64,000 nt of DNA from Liolophura sinensis. Its lineage: Eukaryota > Mollusca > Polyplacophora > Chitonida > Chitonidae. The stretch's first letter is position 1; the number at the start of each line of letters is the position of its first letter. The translations under genes were made by a program, and so were the position numbers. The DNA lies in NCBI RefSeq assembly GCF_032854445.1, contig NW_027017959.1, positions 248,001 to 312,000 on the forward strand, in the 5' to 3' direction. Below, in pieces: positions 23,887 to 36,008 of the stretch. The notes beneath the pieces were generated by a model. It had not been told where the DNA came from, searched no databases, and saw only the letters and a list, made by a program, of their open reading frames with translations.

Positions 23887-24135
23887 CTACCTAGAAACAG
23901 AAAGGTTTGATGTGAATACAATAGTAGTCATTCCATTTCACTCAGGACAGGAACTGTCCAACTGGAATTAGGTTATTTTTAAACCAGACAGTGTTGATCA
24001 AATCATTCAGTTTCATACAGATATTCCATTTTTGGTATATGGGTTCATATGAGGATAAAGTGTTGAACTAAAATCAGATTTTTTTACTTCTGTTGATAAA
24101 AGCTTTCAACAGAAAACAGCAAAGTTTGCACTTAC
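23887..24135. repeat. 249-bp repeat, copy 1
   Basis: Nearly identical to 26,482-26,730, with three mismatches noted by eye. It contains an internal hairpin, ctgttga...tcaacag. It has no coding content and no direct repeats at its edges, unlike the second copy. Confidence 0.9.
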
Positions 24136-26481
24136 AAAGCCGTTAAATCTGTAGATTGTATTTTAGGTGTATACCGACTTCTTGTTTTTCTTTACAGGCA
24201 AAGCGGTGGTCCAGCAGTTTCTTGCTCAACCATGGGTGTGTAGGTGATGATTGAGTCCGTGTCAAAGCAAAGGTCTTAAATGAAGATGTGCGCTGGAAAA
24301 AGAACTTAAAAATGGCATGGCTGCCTTAAGCAAATGTGACAAGATTTTCCTGATTTCATCAAGTCAGTTTGGGGTTTTGAGGTTTATAAAGCCTCTTATC
24401 CCAACGGCATATTTTACTTATATTGTCATAATTTCCAACTGACCTTCCCTGCAAATAACGTGATTGCAGTACTGTCTGACGGTATGCATGAAAATGCTAT
24501 TTCCGCATGAGATATCCTAAATTTCTACCAAATCATATTCGACATGTTTTATGCATAGTTGCTTGCATGGTCCCTAGACTGGAATACATTTTGTTAAGCT
24601 CAGCTGACATTTGACCTCCAATTTCTGATCAGCCTTCATATTTCACGAAAAAATGTAACCCCATATCTTTAGAAGTATTTGGCGAAGTGCAGTGAAACTT
24701 TATATATGGTTTCTGGTGAATTCAGAGAGCAAGTGATTCCTGATATACATATATTTAAATGTTGGGCTTTAGCTTATGTGAAATCTGTCTTCAGAACTGC
24801 ATACTAGATATAAATGATGGATTAGTCCGATGTGTCAATTCCTGTTCCATGTCAGCTTAAGAGGGGGATTAATTAGCTCCAATTATGAGTTTCAGTGGCA
24901 TGATTGACTGCATGAACCGAACAAAACCAACGCTGTAGTTATCTTCCGGGAAGTCTGCTTAATGCTTGGCCTTTCCCAATGCCTGCCTCCTGCACCAAAA
25001 CTGCTTAAGAAAGGGTAGAAGGTGAATATGCCTTATAAAGAGTTGGAGTCATACGGTATCAGTCTTTTTTAAGTGATAACCCATGCACTTTGTTGTGTAC
25101 GAAAATTCTCTTTCAACCAATTTGATTCAAGTTTGGCCTTAAGTTTCAAGTCACTTATAAGAACTGCTTAAGAAAGGGTCAGAAGTCAGATATACATGCA
25201 AGCGTTAATGTGTTATTGTGTTCAGACATATACTTTTATGTATTTGTGTATCATTTGAATCTGCTAAATTCAATTTGTTTTAACTATATGCAAGGTTGTG
25301 TTTGTGTTTTATCTGTCAGTAAAAAATCCAACTTTGAGGCTTTATTTGGAATATTTAGATTCCAGTGTTTTCTTGTTTACATATCGCCCGTTTTTGGCAG
25401 CTGGGTCAAAAGCCTGTCTTGAAGCTATGGCAAATACCCTTTTCACCTGCAACAGTGAACAAGACTTGAACAAGAATAACCAACATCAGGTATTTGATGT
25501 TTGGAGGTATGTTTGACTTGCAATTTGTGTGTAAACTATGATCACCCTTAATGTATGCATAAAATAAGAGCATCACTAAATATCCATATAGGGTTTTAAA
25601 CGTTATCAAACTGAAGCATTTCTGAAAAAGCATACACGAAAGAGAAATCAATTAAAGTAAATTTATGACATAAGTGTGACCCACAACATCAGATAAAGGA
25701 GTGAGTACATATTTTATCCACTCCTTCGTCAACAATGTTAAGATCACCTCGATTGTCCCAGGCAGTTCATTGAAAAAAAGCAGCCAATCAAAAGCTACAC
25801 ATGCCAAAAGTATTTTTTACTACGTAATTTTTTAACATGCACTGAGTGCCAACACCAAACGATTTGCAGACTGTAGTCATAGATACATGAGATTCCTTTA
25901 TCAGTATCCTCTGTAGTTGCATAAGAATGATACTGCCAACGAAATTTTTAATGATCTTATCAGGTATGTATATATGTAACTGCATTTCAGCTGCATTCTT
26001 ACATAAGTAGATGTGCTTTCTGCACACTTGTGTCGTTGTCTCTCATTGAGTACATTTCCGTGACGCCTCAAGGTCTTCCGTTACTTGACAAACGTGCTCT
26101 GAATCTGGTAGCAAATAAATATTCTATTTGGCGGCCATCATCATCAGTGAGATTATGTTCTTTAATAATTAGGTTTTGATTTAAATTCTCTACTATTCTG
26201 GTAGTGCTGGGCCACTAGTCACAGAGGAAGATATGTTAAAGCGACCTTCCATTTGTGGTCTGGACTTTATTTCAGTTTGTCAAAATGTGTGTTTGTACTG
26301 GGAATGAAATAGTTAAATGATAAACTCCATGAGCCTGTCAAACAGAGTATGTAAGCAGTATTTTGGGGATGACGCCTTGTATAAAGAGGTCACATTTCAA
26401 TTAACCGTAGATTCCATATGGTGTTTTCCATAACCCTAATCACTTGCCTTCTACCAATACGACGAGTACATCAATCTGTGT
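24136..26481. other. unrecognised non-coding stretch
   Basis: No gene seen. A short phrase, aactgcttaagaaagggt, occurs at about 24,998 and 25,162. Confidence 0.55.
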
Positions 26482-26730
26482 CTACCTAGAAACAGAAAGG
26501 TTTGATGTGAATACAATAGTAGTCATTCCATTTCACTCAGGACTGGAACTGTCCAACTGGAATTAGGTTATTTTTAAACCGGACAGTGTTGATCAAATCA
26601 TTCAGTTTCATACAGATATTCCATTTTTGGTATATGGGTTCATATGAGGATAAAGTGTTGAACTAAAATCAGATTTTTTTACTTCTGTTGATAAAAGCTT
26701 TCAACAGAAAACAGCAAATTTTGCACTTAC
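26482..26730. mobile_element. 249-bp repeat, copy 2, flanked by 8-bp direct repeats
   Basis: The copy is bounded exactly by atctgtgt at 26,474-26,481 and 26,731-26,738, which looks like a target-site duplication. No terminal inverted repeat is visible. Eight-base duplications are typical of hAT elements, but the termini do not look hAT-like, so the class is open. Confidence 0.7.
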
Positions 26731-27472
26731 ATCTGTGTCGTATGAACAAAACTTCACGTGTGAGGGGACTTCGGTTTCCTCCTCTCCTCCTTGACAGGGT
26801 TTATCAGTGAAATGTTATTCACTAATGTATTAAGATGTAACATACCACACTACAGGTGATGTTTGACCAGTATTTCACCATAGCAATGTTGACCACTTCC
26901 ATGATATGGTAAATAACATTCTGTATGAGAGGTAGGCAGTTTGAATAAATAATCACAAAGCAGACTGTCATTGAAGGAAAAATGTTATGTACAGGATGAG
27001 TTGTACATGTATCCACCAAGCTTCTGTAGTAAACTAACACTACTCAAATGCCGCCAAGGTAGTGTGTACATGTATATGCGTGAATAAAAAAGATAGGGAA
27101 GTGAGCTTGTCTGAATAATGTCTTAAGCCACAGAATTTCTGTCTGACACTTCTGTCACAATTTCTGTCTTTTTTTGCAGTATGTGTCACATATATAAGAC
27201 ATCGTGTGACACATACTAAGAAATCCTTCTTCACCTATGAGGGACACAGTTTTTGTTTCACTTATAGTGTGAAATCCCTGGACATCTATCAGTGCCAGTA
27301 GCGGAGATATACAGAGTTTGTGTCGGCCAAAGTAGAAAATATCATACAAAGTGTACACAGTGAGTGTCACTCATAGTAAGAATTCCACAATAAGTATACG
27401 GAATATATAGATAGTATACGTGTCACCCATGGTAACAAATTCAACAGTTTTTGGGGACATATACATGTCCCT

Positions 27473-27563
27473 GTCTGCCCGCTTCCACCCACCATAATGC
27501 TGTTCGGCGTCGTATATGTGAAATATTTGTGAGTACGGCATAAAACACCAATCAAACAGATAA
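27473..27563 (+). mobile_element. SINE-A 3' part within minisatellite
   Basis: Shares ccaccataatgctg and gcataaaacaccaatcaaac with the other SINE-A copies and ends in an AAATA-rich tail. Confidence 0.8.
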
Positions 27564-27970
27564 ATAAATACATAGTATGTGTCACCCATAGTGAGAAATT
27601 CCACAACCACTATAAGGGACATATACATAGTATGTGTTACCCATAGTAAGAAATTCCACAACAATTATAGGGGACATATACACAGTCTGTGTCACCCATA
27701 GGAAGAAAACCCACAACTACTACAGAGGATGTACACACAGTATGTGTCACCCATGATAAGAAATTCCACAAAAACTATAAGGGACATATACATAGTATGT
27801 GTTACCCATAGTGAGAAATTCCACAACAATTATAGGGGACATATACACAGTCTGTGTCATCCATAGGAAGAAAACTCACAACTAAATTTACTACAGAGTA
27901 TGTACACATAGTATGTGTCACCCATGATAAGAAATTCCACAAAAACTATACCGGACTAACTATGGGATAA

Positions 27971-28050
27971 CTGTATGCTGGCCGCCGTTGTATAAGTGAA
28001 ATATTCTTGAGTACGGCGTAAAACACCAATCAAGTATATAAATAAATATA
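27971..28050 (+). mobile_element. SINE-A 3' end within minisatellite
   Basis: tgctggccgccgttgtataa through gtaaaacaccaatcaagt, then a TATA-rich tail. Confidence 0.8.
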
Positions 28051-28572
28051 TATATAGTAAGAAAATCCCACAACAACTATAGTGGACATATACACAAGTC
28101 TGTGTCACACAAAGTCAGAAATCCCACAATAGTTATCATGACTATAGGGGACATATACTACGTTAATATAGGCATAACTGACCATCAGTTTTAAAGATTT
28201 CAGTTTCTTTTACGACATTGTTTTGCTTAAAATAGCACATGTTAGGGAAATGTGAATAAAAACAAGACAAAACTTCAGCAAAGCACATCGTTGTCTCCCA
28301 TGTTCTGTATATGGAAAAACTTTGGGGGACTAGAAGTTTGGAGACAGTTGAAAAAAAAATGTACAGCATGAATGAAATTCAGTGATACTCTTTGAAACTT
28401 AGAAATTAAAGTTACTATGTAAGGCTATAATTTTATTTTTCCTGAAAATACTTTTTGTCAGTAAAATTGGGCATTATGCTATATGTGTACCCTAAAGTGA
28501 CAGTTGCAATTAAAGCGTGACTGAGATACTTGTTTAATTGTTATTTAACATGGAAATCATTCACGGACTACG

Positions 28573-28795
28573 AATTTGAACTTTGATATGGAATCCATGC
28601 CTGGAATATTCATTGTCTGGCCGGCATCATTGAAAACTGATGACTGCTTCTCTCTTGTTTGTTACAGGCTTTATTTCTTATTTGTATAATTTCTTACATA
28701 CCTTTGTCTTTGGGAGTTAGTATTAGGACTTGGAACGCCCTTTATGGACTACGAATGGTATATGAATGTCGGACTTTACGCTTATATTTATATAT
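28573..28795. repeat. dispersed repeat D, copy 1
   Basis: A non-coding block closely matching 35,762-36,008 (shared start tttgaactttgatatggaat). The second copy has an extra internal piece of about 25-30 bp near 35,915-35,950 that is absent here. Confidence 0.85.
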
Positions 28796-29867
28796 AGGTA
28801 TATTTCTAATTATATATGCAGAAATATTTTCCCTCCTCGGTGTAAATCCTACGTGCATTTAAATTCCCCAGCCATAAATTATCTTTCTGCATAATTTAAC
28901 AGTATGTACTGATAATTTTGAAAGTGTTGTATATATATGTTTAATATATATCGTTTCTAAACGCATATACCTGCTAATCGTTGTGTTTATAAAACATCGC
29001 CATGGGTGTACATGTAAGAGAAACAAAATAAGCCATATGGTAAATGTTTCTGCAATGAAATAAAAGCTTAAAAAATACCTGTTCTCATGCCTTTTTTAAT
29101 ATTTATTTCTCTACAAAAAGTGTCATAGTACAATATTAATGGCAATATTAATGTGTGTCATTCGGTGTTCACTTTCCCACACCTCCAGATAGAACTATTT
29201 TGACATCAAATTGTCACATTGTAGTAATTACTAATATAAATATTACTCGTTTATCTTGTTTGTGTGTGGAAGATTAATCTGTGATATTAATGCATGCGAC
29301 AGCCTGAGAGGCAATACGGAATATTTAATGGAGTTAAGGATTACAATTAAACAACGCTTGCTATAGTATATAAGACATTGACACTAGAATTCCCGAAGCT
29401 CAATACGCGGAACAGCCATGTGAGTAATAGGTTTCTTTTCATAAGTTTTGTGCCATTTTTTGTACAGGCTCCTTTCATGTAACTTTAGATTAGAGTTGAA
29501 AGCCTGTCGCTTTCGTACATAAGACTTGTATAGTGAATGTCTTGATTTTGATTGGGTCTGGATCAGGTAAATGGGTGATTTGCTCATATCTTAAAACGAA
29601 TATGAGGAGAATCATAAAACTTAGACATGTGAATGCAGGTTACATCGTGTATGCGAGGTCTCAGATCAAAATCGAAGTAAGAGTTTTGAATACGTAATGT
29701 CTTCCGTGATTTACATTAGTTTTTGTTTCTGTGCATTAGCAACACACAGCTTTTTGTGTAACCTACCAGTAAATCAGTCGGATCCGTACATAAATTTTAT
29801 CTGTTCAATGATTTCCTAGATTTTGACCGGTGGTAGACTGCTTAGCAATAACTGGGTCGGGGGGCCT
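28796..29867. other. unrecognised AT-rich stretch
   Basis: No gene or repeat recognised. Confidence 0.5.
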
Positions 29868-29957
29868 CCGTGGTACCGTTGGTTAGCGCAGCGTGATGAC
29901 GTAGCAGTCTCTCACCAATGCGGTCGCTGTGAGTTCAAGTCCAGCTCATGCTGGCTC
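29868..29957 (+). mobile_element. SINE-A head only (tRNA-like part)
   Basis: ggggcctccgtggtaccgtt, a Pol III A box (ggttagcgcagcg) and a B box (gagttcaagtccagctc). The SINE body is missing downstream, so this is a 3'-truncated copy, not a functional tRNA gene. Confidence 0.8.
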
Positions 29958-30499
29958 AGCTGATGCTAAATTTCAAGTCAGTCGTGCTTTGCGTTTTGGA
30001 AAAAATGGCTGTGAAATATTTTCACTTCAACCCAAAATGATCGCCAGATCACGTAACTCGGGTCACCCAACTTTTTACTCATACGAGCACATCTCCGGAT
30101 CTATCACATACCAAAGTTTCACGCATTTCTGTCCACGCGTTTTAGCTGTAGAAGTTTTTCAATTTTGAAAAATGAAAAAATGGCGATTTTTTTGGCATGA
30201 ACTACTTACAATTTTCTGACGTCACTTCCGGCAATGTAAAAGTGTTCTGTCTGCCTTGGATGATGTTAGGGCTTACAATTACATCTCTAGCGTCATTGGT
30301 TCAGGAGATATATCCATTTGAAGTTTTGATGACGTCACTTCATGTTTTGCAAAAATTACCTATTAGGAATCAAGCTTGAATGGCTTGAACCCCTAAATAA
30401 TCTCAGGATCTGAGGATGTGCCCATTGCGTGTAGAGTAAAACAATTTTTACTTGTTAGGGACATACATAACCGTCATTACTGCTGTCTTCATGTCACCT
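29958..30499. other. non-coding stretch with two TGACGTCA palindromes
   Basis: The CRE-type palindrome TGACGTCA followed by CTTC occurs at 30,217-30,224 and 30,330-30,337. No gene is seen. Whether they bind CREB-family factors cannot be told from sequence. Confidence 0.45.
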
Positions 30500-30880
30500 T
30501 CCCCCGTGGGATCTCCTATGTGAAAGGAATAGGGCCTCAGCCCTCTAGGCAAGCTTGTCGTAAAGGGCGACTAACCTAGAGCTCTCCCGTGTGGACCCGG
30601 TGAATATAATACACTCACATCATCTCGATTGTATGGGAGGCAACCCGAAGGCAACCTGTTTGCCGTTGGTTGCGACCCGTAATCTCCGAGGACGGGATCC
30701 GGGTGGCTGAGGGCGTGTTGGTCTTTCGAGATCCTCACGTCAAACACTCCACTATGGTCCTTGCTTGCAGAGAGACGGGAGCTGAGTCCTTGGTGCGCTT
30801 CCTGTTGGGTATCCCCAGGTTCAGGCATCTCCCCTGTTGGCACTCCGTGGTGGGTAGGAAACACGTAGGGCGAATTCTTA
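30500..30880 (+). promoter_or_regulatory. LINE 5' leader, copy 8
   Basis: Fourth instance of the shared leader, starting at the C-run at 30,500. It is shorter than copy 2 because a middle segment is missing. Confidence 0.55.
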
Positions 30881-31208
30881 TTTTGTCTTCCCTAAACCTT
30901 TCGTCTAACATCTATAATGTACCTATCGGATCTTCGTCTCAGCCCACTTCAGGTGCTGATAAAGAGAGGAAGTTAGAGGTTTTGTCCGACCCACTTGATG
31001 ATGGACTGGCGGGCTTTTATTTCATCGTTCTCTCAAGTAGGAGTAAACAAAGGCCGGCCTCCAAAATTCATCCTTTTGTGTTAAAAACGGCTTTACAAGG
31101 CGTAGTGCGTTCTTAAACGGCCGTTAAAAAACTACGATTTGGGGGCATTCTCGTCGAATGTTTCCGGAAACAAGAATGTAAAATTTATAAAATAAACTTT
31201 CTGATATA

Positions 31209-32692
31209 AACTCTGTCAAAAAAGAAACTCAACCCCGGTATTTTACAAATTTTAATATTTAGATTTAGGACGGCACAACTTTTTTCTTATTGAAGACAGA
31301 AGTCAGAAATTTGGCAGAATAATAATCAAGATGGTCATGTTTAAAACTGTCTTTTCAAAAGTCATCTCACAGACACCAGTTGCTCACCAGGGGGCGTCTT
31401 CCTCAGTATCTCGTATGACCACCACGAGCTGCAATCACTGTACGGCATCTCCTTGGACAAGAACGGATAACACGCCGGATTCTCTAGTGGGGAATGCCCC
31501 TCCACTCCTCCTGTAACGCAACGGCGAGCTGTTGAAGCGTCTGTGGCGGTGGCTGACGTTGACGCACGTGTCGATCCAGAGTATCCCAAAGGTGTTCAAT
31601 AGGGTTGAGGTCTGGTGATTTAGAGGGCCACGGCAAGACATTGACGTTGGAATCCTGCAGAAAGTTCATTGTTGCACGGGCAGTATGAGGCCTGGCGTTG
31701 TCCTGTTGAAAAAGCTGTGTCTGTCGGTCAATAATCGGGAGAAGGTGGAACGATCACCAAGTCTGATTTCTGGTTGTACGAGATGGCGCCCCAAACCATA
31801 ACACTGTCTCCGCCAAATCTGTCCACCTGTCGGACGCAGATGGGCGCAAAGCGTTCATGACGTCTCCTATACACACGCTGTCTTCCGTCGTGACGTGTCA
31901 AAAGAAAACGGGATTCATCAGAAAACCAGATGCGCCTCCAGTTTTGTGAAGTCCATATCCTTACATTGTTGCACCACCTGAGTCGTAGGCGTCGATGTAA
32001 GGGGCGTAGTAAAAGTCCAACAACTGGTCTACAGGCACGTAAACCCGCTTCTTTCAGACGGTTCCTAATCGTTTGAGCCGACACCCTCGTCAAACCTGGT
32101 ATTTGTGTGGCAGTCACGGTTGGTAGGGCATGCCGATTACGCAGGTGAAGGACCCGGATGTACCGATCTTGAAGTGGGGTCGTGATTCTTGACCTTCCAC
32201 TTCTCGGGCGATCGTTGGTCGAATTAAAGTTGTTGTAACGGCTCCAAAGTCGGGATATCGTTGTTTTGTGAACATTTAGGTGTCGTGCAATAGTACCAAA
32301 ACTTTCTCCGGCTTGAAGACGACCAATGGCGATATTTCGGTCGGCAGCACTCAGTCGCGGCATTTTACCCACTGCCTTTCGTCGACGAATGAATGAATAA
32401 AATACGAAAGCAAATGGGCTTTTATACACCCCCACACTATAACTGCCACTGACATGATTTGCATGTGAATGGTTCTATGTGCGACGTCAACAAGGTCAGT
32501 CCATGCGTTGTGAAGTCATAAGCAATAAAATACACTTAGGAGAGAAAAGGCAGTTGTTTGGATGGTAATCGTCAATTAAAACGTGTATAATTTCATTACA
32601 TTTGGCTAAAATTTAGTTTGGAAGCAATAACTTTATTCGAACGAATTTTTGATATCCGAGGGCAGGGGTTGCGTTTCTTTTTTGACAGAGTT
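31209..32692 (-). mobile_element. Tc1/mariner element 3, complete termini
   Basis: Inverted termini aactctgtcaaaaaagaaac with TA at 31,207-31,208 and 32,693-32,694. About 1.48 kb. Inserted in ORF1 of LINE copy 8. Confidence 0.9.
31362..32361 (-). pseudogene. Tc1-like transposase, decayed
   Basis: The initiating Met is probably at 32,361 (MPRLSAADRN), matching the start of the transposase at 37,030. The frame then runs open to 31,728: helix-turn-helix, SGRSRITT linker and first Asp in WFSDES. The C-terminal part (31,669-31,484) has NPIEHLWD with the catalytic Glu. The segment with the second Asp is damaged around 31,690-31,730, and a TGA follows at about 31,484. Inactive. Confidence 0.8.
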
Positions 32693-33757
32693 TATTTGTT
32701 TTTATATACCCTCTCCAGTCCCTGAGCAGCTGTCGTTGAACATTACGCGATAAGGATTGTGTTATCATTCACTTATCTGAGGAAGAAATCTGTTCAGAAT
32801 TAAAACCACAAGGTGTTGCCAGAGTGAAGAGCTTCACAACAAACAAACAAAAAATCCTGGCAACATCCTCAAATAAAATACATACCTTTTGACCTTCAGT
32901 AGTACCTCTCTGCCATGGTATATCTACATTGGAACGTATAGGGTTGATGTGGATTTATATATCCTAACACTACACGTTGTTGGACATGGCAAGGGCTAAT
33001 AAACTGGTTTGTATCAAATGCGGTACTTGGGGTCGTGATGCTTTCGGCAGCAACACAGTTAAGTGTTGCAACTGCTGTTGGGACCCACATAGCCCCCTTA
33101 TGGGGACTGTCCGCTTTTCTCTGGAGACTGTCCGCTTTTCCTTTAATATCGATTTTTTTACTTAAAGTCAAAACAATATATCATATTAGGAAGCCCGCAA
33201 ATTAGCCACACTGTCACTCTTCTCCGCAGACTTTGTTTCCCAAAGTGGTCAAGCAAACTACAACATCTGTTGCTACTCAAACTTCCTTGACTTGGCCCAT
33301 TGGAAACGACAAACCTAATTCTATATCTTTACACCCTGCTGCTCAACCTGCGCGTAATTCCTGCTCAACACAGCCCACTATAGTACAGCAAACAAAACCA
33401 CTAAATAATACACAACAAACCGATAAACCTGAACCTAGTCAATCCAAAAACCGGACTGCCAAAACTACGTCCAGAAATAAATCTCACAATGATAATAATA
33501 AACCTAGTGACCCCACGGAGCTTCCGTCTAAGGCCACTAGGGACCCAGTCTAAACGTTAAATAGGCTTTGGTCGTTGGAGGACGTTGGTCCTACAACATC
33601 AGATGTGTATGTGATGGATACATCACCCACACCATGGAAATCCTCCAGCCGATCCCCACGGAAGGGTTGTCCAAAAATAAAGAGAAATCTCCTATACGCC
33701 TGCCTCCAGAATGTCCCTCAATGACAAAATTGTACAATGGAATTGTCGAGGTCTAAA

Positions 33758-34305
33758 AGGAGAAGAAAACTTTAAAAAATAACTCTATAGACTGAAAAAA
33801 GCAATTTTTTTTCTGCAGGTGCTTGCTGCATAATTTTGCGATTTCTCCTCGCCATACAGGTAAAGCCTGAAAACGACAAAGCTGACATAAATCGCTCAGT
33901 CCATCGCATCCCCCAAATGTAACACCCTGTAATTTATGCTGGGGATGTGTTACCTCTCAGCCATTGAGAGTCGTTAATACTGCCTGCTTGTGCGTGTAAA
34001 CTAAAAAACTACGTCCAACATTCCGGTTTCCCGGAGCGAACTGTACTGTTTGCTACCTTCTACGAAGAAGACTTCCACCGGAAATGTACGAACTGCACTT
34101 CGGCGATTTCCGACGGAAATTCTCCTCCTAACACACAAAACTTCAGGACTAGTTCCTAGGAGTCGCCCACAGCGGATTTTCCCGCTGACTTTATGTACAA
34201 TTTATCAACTTTAGGTCCATATTAGAATTTCTTATGGTATGCACCTGCGAGGAAATGCATACTCTTTTTAATGGTATTTGTTTGATATTTAACTTTTCTT
34301 CTCCT
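33758..34305. mobile_element. 548-bp MITE with TTAA-type target duplication
   Basis: The ends are inverted repeats beginning aggagaagaaaa. They are flanked on the right by TTAA (34,306-34,309) and on the left by TAAA (33,754-33,757, one change from TTAA), and the LINE sequence is contiguous across the insertion. No coding capacity. TTAA targets are typical of piggyBac-like elements, but these termini do not obviously match that family. Confidence 0.75.
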
Positions 34306-35761
34306 TTAAGGTAAATTTTATTTAAATACAGCTAGAACAATCATTAAATCCTATTGCCCTGTGTCTCCAGAAAACTCAGCTGAAGACATCTGACAAAGAT
34401 AAATTATCTCTTAAATATTATACAGTTTATAGCACTTATTCTGGTGAGGAAGAGCGAGCTTATGGCGGCTCCTCTAATTTCGTAAATAATAATATAATTC
34501 ACAGATCTCGTTACTGAGCCTCAGGCTGTGGCCGTCCGTGTTTCTTTGTCGGAAGCCGTTAGTTAATGTTCGGCATATATTCGTCCTCATTCGTTTTCGT
34601 CAGTCTCTGAATTACATAAATACGTATGATGATGGGGGATTTTAATGCCCATAGCCCTACAAGAGGCAGTAATAATATAAATATTAAAGGCAAAACATTG
34701 GAAAATATTTTGTCGAGAGATCAACCGTGTTATTTTATTGATGGTTTTAATACCTGTTTACATCCAGGTAATGGTTCATATTCTGCTATCGATCTCACTA
34801 TCACGGACCCATCACTTCTCTCGGATTTTTCTTGGAAGGTGCATAACAAACTATGTGGTAGCCACCATTTTCTTATTATCCTAAGGCATGTAATTCTTTA
34901 GGACGTGTACCAGGTGGAAGTTCGATAAAGCAGATTGGGTGGCATTTGAGATGTTCTGTGAGGCTGGCACCACTCCAGAGAATCTCCATGCTGCAGATGA
35001 TGATTTGTTAAAATAAAATGAACTTATATTAACAGCAGCTGACAGAACCATCCCTAAGATTTTATCATTGTCTTAGTTGTAATAATTTAAACCAGGTTCG
35101 TACATTTAGAGCTAAGGTTCGTCGATTTATTAAGTCCAAGAGACGATCTTGCTGGGGAAATTTTGTTTCAGGCATTACGTCAAAACACCCGTGCGTAAGG
35201 TCTGAAACATGGTTCAGAAAGTTACGGGCAAAAACAATCAAGCCAAAGTTTAGCATTTAGGAAATGGAAATACCTTATTAAAATCTTCCTCTGATAAAGC
35301 CAATAAACTAGCTGAAACAATAGCTCAGAAATCTTCCGCTGAGAATTACACTGTTGAGTTTCAGCATATTAAAAAAAACAAAAGGAGAAAAAAAAATTGC
35401 CTTTTTCTTCTAATAATGTAGAAGATTATAATCGATCGTTTTCCACTGAGGAGCTCAAAGCTTCATTGAAAAAGGCAGACGATAGCGCGTGCGGCCCAGA
35501 TAATATACATTATAAGCTTCTGAACCATTTACCATCTGGGCCACTTGAGACTCTCATGGACATAATGATATGTGAATAACTGGTAATTTCACGTCAACAT
35601 GTAGGGAGGCGTGTATTATCCCGGTCCTTAAACCGGATAAAGATCATACTGATCCAAATAATTACCGTCCCGTAGCTCTTACCAGCTGCGTCTGTAAGAC
35701 TATGGAGCAAAGGATTACCAATAGACTTGAACTTTACGAATTCAAATACAAGTTCCAATAC

Positions 35762-36008
35762 GAATTTGAACTTTGATATGGAATTCATGCCTGGAATATT
35801 CATTGTCTGCTCGGCATCATTGAAAACTGATGACCGCTTCTCTCTTGTGTGTTACCGGCTTTATTTCTTATTTGTATAATTTCTTACATACCTTTGTCTT
35901 TGGGAGTTAGTATTAAACGTTGTTTTGGAAATGGATCTTGCGATTATCGACTTGGAACGCCCTTTACGGACTACGAATGGTATATGAATGGCGGACTTGA
36001 CGCTTATA
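35762..36008. repeat. dispersed repeat D, copy 2, inside LINE RT
   Basis: Matches 28,573-28,795 closely. It interrupts the RT reading of LINE copy 8 between about 35,738 and 36,014. No terminal inverted repeat is clear; the phrase ggactacgaat occurs near both ends of the family. Confidence 0.8.

Larger units (their letters stand above)
27340..28160. repeat. minisatellite, about 55-bp monomer, three-monomer higher-order unit
   Basis: The monomer is roughly ggacatatacatagtatgtg + ttacccatagtaagaaattc + cacaac..., repeated about a dozen times. From about 27,600 to 27,960 monomer variants recur in the order A-B-C-A-B-C (B is marked by 'agtctgtgtcacccatagga', C by 'catgataagaaattccacaa'). Two SINE-A pieces interrupt the array. 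Confidence 0.85.
30880..33552 (+). pseudogene. LINE ORF1, copy 8, split by a Tc1/mariner
   Basis: N-terminal Ser/Asn-rich part at 30,890-31,110, then the Tc1/mariner insertion. After it come the middle region (32,700-32,960) and a deteriorated knuckle segment (32,977-33,165: LVCIKCGTWGRDAF; VKCCNCC). The Gln/Thr/Asn-rich C-terminal linker stays open at 33,233-33,552. Not functional. Confidence 0.7.

Noticed and set aside
27340-28160. Regular short repeats resembling a CRISPR array
   Set aside because: The units are contiguous and diverged with no unique spacers, no cas genes are present, and the DNA is animal. It is a minisatellite.
29868-29957. Functional tRNA gene
   Set aside because: It is the head of SINE-A, repeated in longer form at 60,891; stems do not fold as a tRNA.
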